Of a stretch of DNA of 64,000 bases, positions 43,116 to 54,432 are shown one piece after another. Where the stretch lies: NCBI GenBank assembly GCA_039583875.1, contig CM077157.1, forward strand, positions 77,314,346-77,378,345, given 5' to 3'. Below the pieces are notes generated by a model. That model did not search any database, had not been told where the DNA came from, and was given only the letters and a program-made list of their open reading frames with translations. The number at the start of each line of letters is the position of its first letter. Within the stretch, counting starts at the first letter, position 1. Both the position numbers and the translations under genes were made by a program. This DNA is from Platanthera guangdongensis (Eukaryota > Streptophyta > Magnoliopsida > Asparagales > Orchidaceae).

Positions 43116-44415
43116 CTAAGGCAACAGGCGCTAAACGAAAACTACAACCATAAAAGGGAACGTAACGTAACGACTGGGGAGGAGTCGAACCTGAGATAAC
43201 CTGGGTCGAGGTCCGCGCTTCGTCTTCTGAGAGCACATTCAGCTTTCCTTTTCCTTTATCCACTCGTTGAGGCGGTGGCAGAGCCTGGAGGGGACCTGGC
43301 TGCAGAATAGACTGGGTATGAGGGCACCTTGTCTTGAGATGACCCTTCTGGCCGCACTGAAAACAGACCTTATCTTTTAGCCAACAACGGGCAGCCTCAT
43401 GCCCCTTCCTTCCACACAAGGCACACACAAAGTCTCCCCTGGAAGTACCCTGAATCGCGTGCACCTGTTCCTTCTTCTGCACTCCCAACCTTTTGAAACA
43501 CTTCTCGAAGGGATGGCCTGGCCGGCCACAAAAGCTACAAATCTCTTTGACCTTCTTTCTCGAGACAGCATCAGGTTCCTGAGGGCTCTTCCCTCCGCCG
43601 GACTTCCGCTTATCCTTCCTTAACTGCTGTCCTCTATTCTTGGCATTCTCAATGGCCTCAACTCACAAAGCAGCTTCAACCACGCTGGCATAACTGACCG
43701 CTCCATAGGCATTCGCTAACTGCTGAATGTCGCTTCTTAGTCTACCCAGAAATCGCTTAACTCGGTCTGCCTCAACACTCACCAGACCCGGAGCAAACCG
43801 ACTCAACTTACTAAACTCAATCTCATACTCACTAACCGTGAGTTTCCTCTGCTTTAAGTGAAGGAAGTCGTTCATTAGCCTGTCCCGTTCGACTGAAGGC
43901 AGAAACTTACTTAACAACATCACCGTAAATGACTCACAAGTGCAACCTGCCACTAAGCTCTCTTTCTCCCTCAGCCACCAGTTCTTTGCCAAGCCCTTGA
44001 GCTGGTAAGCAGCGAGCATCACTCTCTGATCGTCCGTAATCCCTGAGTACGAGAACATCTCCTCAATGGTAATCAGCCAATCATCCAGAATCATGAAATC
44101 TACCTGCCCATCATAGGTAAGGGGTCTCAGCTGCTGAAACTGGGATATGAACGCCATCTCCGGAGGCACCACAACCAAAGGCACGGGAGGAGCAGGAGGG
44201 GTAGGGACAGCTACCCCCTCAGCGGTGTTCTGAGCTCTCGGGGTCTGTCCTGCCACCACTGCTACAAGGGACTGAATCTGAGCCTGCATAGCCACTATCT
44301 GCCTCGATAACTCCTCATTACTCTGCCGCAGGCTTTCCACCAATGCATCGCTCTGCGCTCCTGACGTCTCACCCTCGGATTGGGGGGTCGATCTCGTCGT
44401 AGGACGTCTCGCCAT
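43087..44415 (-). pseudogene. Gag of chromovirus C, one in-frame stop
   Basis: Starts MARRPTTRSTPQSEGETSGA; a short coiled coil (SLRQSNEELSRQIVAMQAQI) precedes the capsid-like Retrotrans_gag core (GQVDFMILDDWLITIEEMFS; AAYQLKGLAKNWWLREKESL; KLSRFAPGLVS). After a stop at 43663 the same frame holds three zinc knuckles, CSFCGRPGHPFEKC, CALCGRKGHEAARC and CFQCGQKGHLKTRC. Gag coats the RNA and forms particles. The frame ends at 43087, 29 bases into pol. Confidence 0.9.
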
Positions 44416-44759
44416 CCTAAAAGCGCACCAGCTTTAGACAAATCCTAGCCCATCAACTAGAACAAAACTACCCGGTACGGACAAACACACTTAAATATAA
44501 ACTTCAACTGCAAAACTTGCTCTGGGAGTTGTTTTTACCATGATGTTGTTATGCTTATCCTAAGATGGTTCACCACCATCATCCTGACTCATGTGCCTAA
44601 ATCATGAATGCATGCATTTGTATTCTTTTTGACTCAAAACCATGTGTGTACATATGTCATCTTGCAAATCTTTAGCTTGGCACGTTATGCTTATGAAATG
44701 TTATGCTATGCATGATGTGCTATGCATTCTAAAAAGGCCTTAGTGCATGTCATGGGCGG

Positions 44760-44950
44760 CGTACACATGAAAATGTTATGCATACCATACTACATAACAT
44801 TCCCATGTAACGAAAAAGAAAATGTGCTAGCCGCATTCATGTGGTGAGGTTATGCATCCCACACTACATAACCCTCACATGTTGCCTCCTATGGTGGATC
44901 TATATACAAACATATATTATGCATCCCATACTACATAATATGCCCTTTAT
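44760..44950. repeat. Three short repeats in the leader of chromovirus C
   Basis: The word TTATGCATCCCATACTACAT with small changes occurs at about 44778, 44850 and 44917, spaced about 70 bp. The rest of the leader (44416-45088) has no gene and is rich in TATGC and ATGCTAT words. Confidence 0.75.
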
Positions 44951-45088
44951 ACTTCTTTATGCTCATGAGTTTAGTGTTCGTGCTTCGGCCAAGACGTGCT
45001 GATGACATATCGGTGTGTGAATGGTATGATGCTAAACACTAATGCAGACAAAGGGAAAGGTTGCCCAACCATTTGTCAAGCAACCTCC

Positions 45089-45099
45089 CTCTGATACCA
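45089..45099 (-). other. Primer-binding site of chromovirus C, tRNA-Met type
   Basis: The minus strand reads TGGTATCAGAG followed by GGAGG. It lies two bases inside the LTR end at 45102. A tRNA-Met primer is usual for the Tekay group. Confidence 0.85.
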
Positions 45100-45101
45100 A
45101 C

Positions 45102-47473
45102 TGTCACAACCCGCATTTTCTCAACGGTAAAAATCGTATCAGAGTAGGAGAAAACACGCGCCGTGATACCACGTCGTGTAGGGGATAACTGCACACGCTC
45201 ACGCAAAACTCCAGACGTTCATTTTTAAGGAAAAAATGTTGATTAAATATGAAAGAAAATCAGTTAAGTCGAATGGCCGTATCCCTCGGCACAGTGGATC
45301 AGCTAGTCCACAGTAAAAATTATATCTATACACGGCAGAAAATACTTTGGTTCAATTAAGTTGACACCCTAAATAAGCACGAGAATCCCCAGGGGACGAC
45401 TCATGATATGCACGACTCTAAGGTGAATATTATAGGTATAAAAGATAGTGTTTTACGCTGAGGATAAATAGTGTCTTTGTTTTAGGAACATGTTATGCAT
45501 GAAGTACATATATTAATACTTTTAGGTTTTAAAATATCTAACATGCAACCTAGCATAAATCCTTCCCAGAAGCAAGTAACCAACCTCAAATAGCCAAAAA
45601 CCAGTTCAAATTCATATTCAGCATCACAAGAAGCCACCAGTGGGCGCCAACAACCTGACACGAACCCACTGGCGAGTATGTATGTCTATACAGAAGAGTA
45701 AAGAACTACCTCACAACAAACGGGGATCAGCAAACTCAGCTACCCTAGAGGCCACCAACAAGCCCCTCTAAAAGAACTAGCTGCTGAACTGGCTACAACC
45801 TGGACCTGAGACATTTAAGAAAAGAACACCTCAGCAAGGGAACAATCAAAAAGTAAATAGAGCAGTAGGTTAAGGAGTAAATAAGATGAGGGATTTACCA
45901 ACCCGGTAACAAACTGCTGTAAGCAAAAGAAAACAAAAAGAGAATGGCAGTAAGAAAAGAGTACTGTCTAAAACACTGCAGAGCACACCAAGTGCGAGCA
46001 TAAAAACCAACCTGCCCTACCAAGAGAGCCTGCAACAGCATCAAGACATATACAAATGCCAAAAGAAAGGAAAGCATAAACAGGGAAGGGACTAACAGTC
46101 CTAACACGTGGGTAAGTGGCAGTGGTCAAAACATGGGTCTGAATGCATAACCAAAATCAGACCCAAAAAGGGCTAAGGGGGCATACAGTGACAGCTTTAG
46201 GATCCCACACACACCAACCCAAACCGGGGCAAAAAGGCGGTGGCCACAGCTCTCCACATAAAACCACCCCTCCAGAGGCCACAAAAAACTCCACCACCTA
46301 CCACGACCCAAGAGTCGGCATGCAGAAATTAGCCGAGCACCCAATGTCCCCCTCCTAGGGAAAAGTCCCACTAACAGTCCTAGGAAACACACGAACCCAA
46401 GGCAAAAATGTCGGGTCCAACCGACGCAACCTTGCTCGCCTAACCAAAACCAACCCCGGGTCTCCCTGGTCCCAAAACAAGGGCAGCACCCAGTGTCGAC
46501 ACGATGTGTCGACACCACGACAAGCCGGCGTCGACACAAGGTGTCGACACAATCGCTGCTGGTGTCGACACCAAGTGTCGACACCTCTGCGGCCGGTGTC
46601 GACACAAGGTGTCGACACTGCCACTGCGTGTGTCTACACCAATTATCGACACCCCGACGGCTGGTGTCGACACATAGTGTCGACACCTAGTGTCGACACC
46701 CCGACTGGCTGGTGTCGACACCAAGGTGTCGACACCCCGACATGCTGGTGTCGACACCAAGGTGTCGACACCCCGACTGGCTGGTGTCGACACCAAGGTG
46801 TCGACACCCCGACAGGCTGGTGTCGACACCAAGGTGTCGACACCATGACAGGCTGGTATCGACACCAAGGTGTCGACACCCTGACAGGCTGGTGTCGACA
46901 ACAAGGTGTCGACACCCTGACATTCCTCAGGTGCCTAATCTAGCACACAACCAAGAACGAAAACGAGGATTCTCTCTCTCCCTAGAGTACAACATCCACC
47001 GGCAATGGCAGCTACTCGACCTAAACCGAACCAAAACTGCCCCTAAAAGACACAATTCCTCGGAAAACTGAGATTTAACTGGAACTTTCTACACTAACTG
47101 CAGTATGATCGGGCACACACCCTAGCTTACACCTAAGATCTAAACAAGAAGGAGATAAAAATTAACTCAAAAGAAAGACAAAGATGAGCTTTGGCAAGGA
47201 TGAGGGGACATCACTTGCCTCAATACCAGAAAAGCTTGGCCGGCGGCAACCCCCACTCTTGGATCTAGCCGCAGAGCACCAGCTGAGGAGCAGAAAGAGT
47301 ACAGATCCAGGCGAGGGCAGTCCAGATCCACTCTTGAAACCAAAATCCGACCGCAAAACTCCAGGAAAACGGCATCCGAAGGCTAGGGTATGCTGGCGAT
47401 GCTCTTCCTCTCGTACAGGCGACGGGCGACGACTTCAAGCAAGAAGAGAAACAGAAAAAAACAAGAAGGAACC
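45102..47473 (-). repeat. 5' LTR of chromovirus C, first part (interrupted by D)
   Basis: Aligns base for base with 36805-39175 with scattered single differences. The last five bases, GAACC (47469-47473), are repeated after D at 56007-56011. This half contains the second copy of the palindrome array (46493-46925). Confidence 0.93.
46493..46925. repeat. GTGTCGACAC palindrome array in the 5' LTR of C
   Basis: Same array as at 38198-38630, with about 22 intact palindromes. Point changes differ from the mate: for example TGTCTACACC near 46630, GGTATCGACACC near 46856 and GTCGACAAC near 46893. Confidence 0.92.
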
Positions 47474-49111
47474 TGAAAGTCCACCTAGTGTCAGCTATGT
47501 GCACCTATGGGGGGGGGGAATAGGTGACGAGTAGCGCTTTTGCGGAATTTACGAACGTACCTGCACAATAAAAATAGAAAGCACAGCACACAGAATACAC
47601 AGGAAAATTATAGTGGTTCCCCAACTTGGGTACATTCACTTTCCCCCTTCGACCTATCTCCCCAACAAGGGACGACTCGGTCACTTCTCCAACGGGATTG
47701 AAATCCAATCCCTGCACTAACGGAAGGAACCCTTCCACACGTGAGAGTCAACACTCCCACAAAACAGGTTGCACCCAACCCTTACAACATGGAACAAAAG
47801 TTCCTTTACAACAAAATTAAATATAGAATGTACACGTGATACAAACTTCTTTTGGAGACTACGGTGTTCCTCTTCGTTCGACGACGTGTTCTTGAAGTCG
47901 ATGAAGAGTCTACAACCTTGGTCTCTCTTGGAGAGGATCTCCCCGGAACCGGCGGCGGCACACGAGTGGAGGCTAGCTTTGGGATCGGCGGCTACGATGA
48001 TGAGCGGCTGCTGAACTTGGAGATCCAAACTTCGTAGCGAAGCAAACTAGGTCTACCAACGGTCACTCTAGGATCGGTCGTCTCGATCGATTCAGACGGG
48101 GGAGTTTTTCCCGGTCAACAAATCGAGAGACAAGAGATCTCTGGATAGACACGTGAGACACAAGCTTTGCTAAGCTTCTGTCGCCGGAGATCACGAAGGA
48201 ATCTCGAATGTTGACGGCGACCAACTAGCCCGAGCGCGACGACGACGGCGGAGAGGAATCGCGATATTAGGGTTTCGTCGCGGCTCGGTTTCTTTCTCCT
48301 TTTCTCCGTAATTTTATTGTTCAAAATACTGGAATATATATACTGTAGATAACTCCAATATGACCGTTTGTGGGACCCACACTAGAAATCCCTAAGTCTG
48401 GTTCAAACTAGTCCAGAGGCAGAAGCCGGTCCAGCAGCATCCTGAGAAAACGCTAAGTGAAAATCGGCGAGAATCGCAGGCGATTCTCGACGAATCGGCG
48501 AGAATCACCAAGTGATTCTCGACGATTCGTCGAGAATCGTTAGTGATTCTCGCCGAATCACTTATTGATTCTCAACGAATTTCACTTTGTATACATGAGC
48601 TGCTTGGCCACCAGTTCGGCGAGAATCACTAGTGATTCTCGCCGAATCTTACTTGGTACCATTTTGAGGTAGCCAGAAGGAGTCGGCGAGAATCACTAAT
48701 GATTCTCGTCGATTCGCCGAGAATCACTAGTGATTCTCGTCGAATCGGCGAGAATCACTTGGTGATTCTCGTCGAATTTTCCTTGGACGAATTTTCGTCT
48801 TCCACCCTGGAGCTGCTCCTTGACCCATCCATGCTCCTTGTCTTCTCTTGCATATGAACGGCCCTGTACTTGAAAGTAAGTGCACTCCAATAGAGAGAGT
48901 ACACGTAGGCCAACACACTGATCTGCTCAACGAGGGATTACGTCTTGCAGACCCGTGTATATTGACCTACTGCACCCTGACATTGGTGTGCACTTAGCGT
49001 GGAGGAGTTGCAAGTACAACTTAAGATGTTTCATCAAATACATTGTGAATTCATCTTAGCTTGACAGGTGGCTTCCTCAAATCTGGGTAATCGTGGATAC
49101 AATACCCAACA
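47474..49111 (-). repeat. 3' LTR of element D
   Basis: 1638 bp, TGAAAGTCC to ATACCCAACA. U3 (right) contains the TTCGGCGAGAATC cluster; a TATATATA on the minus strand at about 48334-48342 is the likely TATA box; R/U5 includes the conserved hairpin (47612-47640) and a G10 run at 47512-47521. Confidence 0.93.
48455..48780. repeat. TTCGGCGAGAATC palindrome cluster in the 3' LTR of D
   Basis: Facing pairs of GGCGAGAATCAC and GTGATTCTCGCC form near-perfect inverted repeats such as AATCACTAGTGATT flanked by CTCGCCGA and TCGGCGAG. About eight pairs, in two blocks (48460-48580, 48618-48778). The mate LTR lacks one 62-64-bp piece corresponding to about 48690-48752. Confidence 0.9.
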
Positions 49112-49126
49112 ATCTCCCCCTATTTG
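49112..49126 (-). other. Polypurine tract of element D
   Basis: The minus strand reads CAAATAGGGGGAGAT directly before TGTTGGGTAT, identical to A and B. Confidence 0.85.
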
Positions 49127-49363
49127 ACGAAGCCAAAACCCTACTAGCTAAGATGAATAACACATATCAAATAATAAACATAGCATTCAGAAATTAAACA
49201 TGCAGCACAAGAGAATATATGCAATCAGATCAGGACTTGAGTCATTCACAAATTCAAATATATATACCAATATAAATATATACACATATAATCCAGAATT
49301 GTTTCTATGACAACAATAATCATTAAATGTTTTAAGACCAAGTGACAAGCTATAAGTTTTTGA

Positions 49364-51666
49364 CTATTTTTCCTTAGCTAAGTCACCCTTAGGATTTTGA
49401 GCCAAGTACTTCTTGCTTTGCCTCTCCATGTATTCTTTGGGCTTCGGGTAATACCTAGGAGGAGCAACTTTATCTGCATCCTTGTTGTTTCTGAAAAAGA
49501 TGTTGCGTTTTGCTTCAAACGTTTTGTGCGTTTCCCACTCATACTGGCTATATACTTCGTTTCGATTGATCTCTCCTCTTTCTTGCAGCCAGAAGGTGTC
49601 TAAGATGATGTTCCTTGAAACTGGACTCCACCTTTCGTTTCGTACATCCTCCTCATTCATTCGAGTTCTCTTTGCAGCCTGTGTCTCCTTGGAGGTCCCT
49701 TCTTGAACTTTTCTCTTTCCCCTGGCTTTTGCTAAGGCCTCTTGGTCAAACATGCTCCTCAGTTTAGCTTTGGAGAGAGCCCTAGCATCAGCGTCATTTG
49801 TGGGAATATCTGCAGCACTTGCACTTACATCCTCAGCAACACTTACTTCCTCAGCGGCCTTAGATGTCACAGGGACATGAATACCGGCAGGATTGTCAGG
49901 CAGAACGACGCCTAACGTACCTAGCGCCTGTTGGAGCATCCACCAGCAGCTCTCATAGACATATTTGCTTGATTGGGCGAAGTGTGTGCTCATGCTTTCT
50001 TGAAGCTCGGCCAACTTAGCTATATACTCTTTCTCCCCTTTTTGGCTTCGACAGCTATGCAGTTGGCATATGAGTGCAGGGAGTCATCAATATGCTTCGT
50101 GGTCTTGGAGAATTCAGTGATCAGGGCCTGCTGATTGGCATTTAAAGTGACCATATTACCATCAAACTTCTGAATGTTGTTGGCTATAACGTGTGCGTTC
50201 TGATTTACGACAGCCAGAGTATCAGTATTCTTTTTCAAGCCGGCCATTAAGAGTGTGACAGCTTCGCCGGCCGCGGTATACTTCTCTTCAAATTTCTTCT
50301 CCATCACGTCCAGCTTATGGTTGATTTCCACCATATTCTTGAGCATCAGATTTTCCGAAGTCTTAATCCTGTTCAGCAGTTTATTCTGGGCTTCATCAAA
50401 TGAGACTTTAAGTTCATTCACAATGCCCTGAATGATATTGACAGTGTGAGTGGCTAGCTCATCTCGTAAAGGAATAGCCGGAGGCACTTGTGGGCCTTGC
50501 ATTTCAGCAGACGCATCTGTAGAGCTGGATACAATCACAGTCTCTAATGGAGGAATGATGGCTGCCTCTGTAGATTTATCTAACTCCCCCTCCACTGGTG
50601 CAGACTTGTCAGATGGAGGTTCAACAGGATCCGGAGTCTCAAATGCTTCATGTCCCTCATTCTCATCTTCCTCTCCGTCCTCATCCAAGAATTCATCTAT
50701 ATCAGCAGCCTCTTCCAATTCTCGGTCAGCAGTCTCCAGTGCTTCAGCTTCGGTTCCTTGAGTGTTTCTGTTCAGGACCTCCTCATCCTCCAGCTCAGGT
50801 TCACTTACTTCATGAATTTCGGCCACCGCATCCCTGGCCACCTGGGCAATTTCAGAAACTACATCTGTATGAGGGGGTAGAGTCTCCCCCTCGATTCCTG
50901 CAGTCAGGGTATCAGGAATTTCACGGGGGGTGACTGCTGGAGATACTTCCTGTCGCTCTTCCACGGCAGGCTGCCCGATCCGCCTCTCCCATCGATCAAA
51001 CACACTTGCATCCATCTTCTTCAAGTAGTGGAGAGGGACACCTTTGCTCATGTCGAACTTGTCTCCGTTTAGCTGGTTTAGATATAGACTTATGATGCGG
51101 CCGAAACTAGGAGTGCCCAGGGTGTCCTTGATCTTTTCGAACAGCAACTCCCCCCAGTTGAACCTCTTGCGACAGACAACAGCTATGACGATCTTGAACA
51201 TATCTCCTGAGATATGGTCATGCGAGCCCGGCTTGCAGATGAGCACTTTTCCAATAATGTCAGATAGGAGCGTCCCTTCTTCATTCATCTCCTTTCTCTT
51301 TATTGATCGAGTTCCTCGTGGAAGACCGCAGAACAAGAGAGTTCTGGTTTTGTCCTCGTCCTCCAGATAGTCCTCCTGCTCGGAACTAGAAAGCTGCAGG
51401 TAGCGAGTCAGCTTGCTGGCAGACATCTTTACTTTTTCCCCAGCCACCTTGCTCTTGATTATGGAGTCTCCATCTCGGAGTCTTGCGGTAGCGAAGAACT
51501 CCAGCACCTCTTTGTCCAGGATTTTGCAAGGGTGCTCCAGGACGAAGGTTAGCCCAGCCTCTTCCAGCATTAGAATAATGTTGCAGAATTCGTCCGAGGC
51601 GTGAGAAAACCCAGTTCGAACCAGCTCACAGCCAGAGACCAACCCTGCAGTTGTCCTTGGAGCCAT
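49364..51666 (-). pseudogene. Extra downstream ORF (aORF) of element D, nearly intact, one frameshift
   Basis: 548 codons from ATG 51666 (MAPRTTAGLVSGCELV) to a stop at 50020, then a further 216 codons (to 49364) in another frame; a one-base shift in an A5G4 run at about 50035-50043 separates them. Domains: N-terminal conserved region (AGLTFVLEHPCKILDKEVLE; LSDIIGKVLICKPG; FNWGELLFEKIKDTLGTPSF), a strongly acidic part (residues 290-350, EFLDEDGEEDENEG), a helical region (NKLLNRIKTSENLMLKNMVE), basic clusters ARGKRKVQ and AAKRTRM, and a C-terminal block (RWSPVSRNIILDTF; VAPPRYYPKPKEY) shared with A. No membrane segment. Function unknown; in a non-autonomous element its retention suggests a role in cis or a benefit to the element. 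Confidence 0.85.
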
Positions 51667-51774
51667 TGTAGATCTAGAGAGAGAAGCCCTACTCTAAGCA
51701 TTAATGAACATTCAAAAAGAAGGCATCACTGGTGAGAGCATCCAAGTACGGGTGAGGAAGAGGTTACCTAAGGA

Positions 51775-51783
51775 CTTATATGG
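51775..51783 (-). promoter_or_regulatory. Probable internal TATA box upstream of the D aORF
   Basis: The minus strand reads CCATATAAGTCC, 109-117 bp upstream of the ATG at 51666, with a pyrimidine-rich leader in between. Confidence 0.5.
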
Positions 51784-51899
51784 AAGTGAGTTGAGGAGCG
51801 TCGGGAAGACCTTCGGTGGATGGAAGGGTTTCCTGTGGGGTTCGGCCTTGCTAGAACGTTGCGAGAACCTTCTCGATTTGACGATGGACCTTGCGAGAA

Positions 51900-52170
51900 C
51901 CTTGCGGTCACAGGGACACTTCGCGATTCGACGAGAGCTTACGGGAAGAAGATGGACACCCAGCAGTTGTCCTTAGAGCAGGATGAATGGCGATTCGGCG
52001 AGTCGGAGGGAGAGCTCTTGCGGGTTTCGGCGAATCGGCGGAAGAACGCTTTCGGGAAATCTGCTGCGACGTGAGGCTGGATTCGTGAAGAAGGCGAATC
52101 GGCGGAAGAACTCTTTCGGCGGGATTTGTCTAATTCGTCGGGATTCGGGGTGAATGCGAAGGGTCGGCGG
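51900..52170. repeat. TTCGGCGA/TTCGACGA motif cluster upstream of the D aORF
   Basis: About ten sites of the types GCGATTCGGCGAG, GGCGAATCGGCGGAAG and AATTCGTCGGGATTCG. They share the TTCGGCGA core with the D LTR cluster, though arms are shorter and less symmetrical. Confidence 0.7.
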
Positions 52171-52524
52171 GATTCAGGAGATTTGGTTAATTCGGTTTCT
52201 GATACTATTTGTCTAATTCGAAATTGAGAGGTCTCTTGACTAGAAATTTTCACGTTGAGAAGCTTGCAATATTTTTGAAATTTTCCGATGTCAAGTCAAT
52301 ATAAAAATGATAAATACATGTATATTTTAAAGTAAATCTATTTGGATTTGAACGAGGCTTTTCCAAAGACTGCTTGATGTCAATTGTGAGTTGTCGAGAT
52401 TCACGATGACATAACTTCGTTAACCCTTTATTGATGTGTAATGGTTTGCATGCATCGAGTTAACCTATCCTTAGAGGTGCACACATACATATATAAGCAT
52501 AAGTATAAATATACACATGGATAG

Positions 52525-52561
<37 letters not shown>

Positions 52562-52773
52562 GAGGATGCAATATGACGCAAGTCTTTGAACTGATCAAAA
52601 TTACTTGGGATTTTGAAAGTCATCGTCTTAGTCCCACATGTAGAACACATTAGAGGCTCATAGTGAGTATGCTCAAGCAGACATCACATCAGTTATTGCA
52701 GACGCTTGTTCCAACTTAGTCTTGAGCCACCTGCTGTCTAGTTCCCATCATATTCACGGGGACCTAGACTTCT
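52171..52773. other. Non-coding spacer of D at the place of the missing pol
   Basis: AT-rich, with an (AT)n run at about 52529-52556. Translation in six frames gives no protease, integrase or RT motif. It is about 600 bp against roughly 3.2 kb of pol in A. Confidence 0.7.
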
Positions 52774-52789
52774 CTGCAAGAAAGAATTA
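52774..52789 (-). other. Gag stop and splice-acceptor-like TTGCAG of element D
   Basis: Gag ends WVPKVK, then TAA (52787-52789); the minus strand then reads TTCTTTCTTGCAG (CAG at 52774-52776), a pyrimidine tract plus AG. Homology with A ends within a few bases after it. Confidence 0.45.
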
Positions 52790-54358
52790 CTTTACCTTAG
52801 GAACCCAAATCATTTTGGGTCCTAGGTTCCTGTTAGCATAAGCACGCAACTGCCTTCCTTCAGAAAACCTGTCTGGAAGACTACCTCTGTCCCGAGAATG
52901 TGGATAAGCCCTTGCCGTGGGCACAGAGGGGTTGTGCCAACAGTCGATGGCAAAGTGCCCCACTTTGCCGCAGCACCAACAAGGGTGAATGTTGTATCGC
53001 CGTTTTCGACCTGATCTAGTGACTGATGTAGTCACGGTCCTAGGTCTAAACGGGATAGGGCATGTTCTTGTCACACAAATGTCTCTTCCATCGTGACACG
53101 TGGAAGGGTGGAAAGAATACATGTTGTAAGCGTTGTGAGGCCGGGAAGGTGGTGCCATTCTTTCAGGCATCTCCCTTACTGAGGCACCATGGAGCCTGAC
53201 ATCATGACTTCTATCCTCTCTATCCCGTGTCCTCGAGTGGTGAGAAGTCTTCTGTGAGCTGGGACATGCAGATCCACACTGTGTTGAGGCAGTGGCAGTG
53301 AATACAAAGGGCTCAGAATGAGCCTTAGGTATTCTCTCGTGGGTGGCCATGCCGGCCCTTGCACTCCGGGTGTCTCCACATGGGGACAGATCATCCTTAC
53401 AGTGACCACGACTATTCCTGTGGTCATACCTGAAGGCATGATGAGTTGCCTTCCTGCTTGGAGTGGGGGGTCGGAGTACCGTTTCCCCATTTCTCCATGC
53501 CTGGATAATCCGGGAAATCCACCCGGTTTCTTGCTTTCTCTTTATAACATCAACTTTGGATAAGTTTGATACTATACGTTTCTCATTATCTAGACTATTC
53601 TCTAGAGCTGAGATCTTAGAGTCCTTGACCTTATTGGACGCCAATTGGAGAACCAACAAGATCTTCAGTCGAGCAATCTCTCGAGCTTGCTCCTCAGCAA
53701 GTAGGTTGCTTTCCTGAAGGGCTCTCTTCAGGGAATCAGTATTTTCTGGAGGAGAGCAGTTTCTGTCTTCAGAAAGGTCAAAAGATATGGGGCAGGGTGA
53801 AGATGTTACCTGCTCATCTGAGTAATTGTCATTAGAATCAGTGACCATTGTTTCATCCTCGTCAGAGCTACTTTCCTCACTGGTCTCGTCAGTCTCTGAC
53901 ACGGACACGGGAGCTCTGATGCAATCCGAGGGATCCTTGCATTCATCTTCAGAAGTGAGGACCCCCACATACGCTTCATCCTCTGATTGGCAGCATATTT
54001 CAGCTTTCTCTGACCCCTCCATCAGCTCTGAGATCATCATCCATAGAGATTTAGCCGTTCTACATTTTTTCAATCTAGAGCGAGAGGCTCCAGACCAGAC
54101 ATTCATGATAATTTGTCGAATCCTCTCGTCCAAGTGAAATAGAGATAGTTCTGTCTCAGACATCTCAGCAATGCCCATGGGCACTTGGATCCCAGAGTCG
54201 GAGGTCTTCATGGGGATAAACGGATCCTCTTCCAGGATGAAGGATGCTCGAGGATCGATAGCATCAAGGTGAAAGGATACTCTCATTCTTCAGATGGGAT
54301 AATAATCCTTTGTGCATGCGGGGAGTTTGAGTGGCGGAATCTCATAATCCAGATCCAT
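52787..54358 (-). pseudogene. Gag of element D, almost intact
   Basis: The ATG at 54356-54358 (MDLDYEIPPLKLPACTKDYY) lies about 75 bp after the primer site. A TGA at 54290-54292 replaces a Trp codon at the position of FLMWKERIKF in A; 499 codons follow without a stop. Shared with A: DPRASFILEEDPFIPM, a UBN2-like region to SELMEGSEKAE, an acidic-Ser segment, a coiled coil (LKRALQESNLLAEEQAREIA), and a basic Arg/His-rich part. The zinc knuckle CWCCGKVGHFAIDC near 52950 is complete, and the end LGPKMIWVPKVK matches A. If read through or from the internal Met at 54286, a near-full protein could form. Confidence 0.87.
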
Positions 54359-54383
54359 GCTTCTGACACTGGTGGCAGAATTC

Positions 54384-54413
54384 TACTCAAGGTGTTAACC
54401 TTTTTGATGAGTA
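54384..54413 (-). other. Predicted RNA hairpin after the primer-binding site of D
   Basis: On the minus strand the arms are TACTCA/TGAGTA outside and AAGGT/ACCTT inside, loop TAAC. Compared with A (TGATCA/TGATCA) both outer arms changed together and pairing is kept. Confidence 0.62.
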
Positions 54414-54418
54414 ACCTG

Positions 54419-54430
54419 CCTCTGATACCA
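54419..54430 (-). other. Primer-binding site of element D, tRNA-Met type
   Basis: The minus strand reads TGGTATCAGAGG, two bases inside the LTR end at 54433. Confidence 0.9.
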
Positions 54431-54432
54431 CT

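Noticed and set aside
50030..50045. Programmed -1 frameshift in the D aORF
   Set aside because: The run does not match a canonical slippery heptamer in the zero frame, and the A and B aORFs use one frame at this point; an indel is simpler.
49364..51666. Interpretation of the aORF as an envelope-like gene of a SIRE-type element
   Set aside because: No signal peptide, membrane helix or glycoprotein-like Cys pattern is visible in A, B or D; basic and acidic regions predominate.
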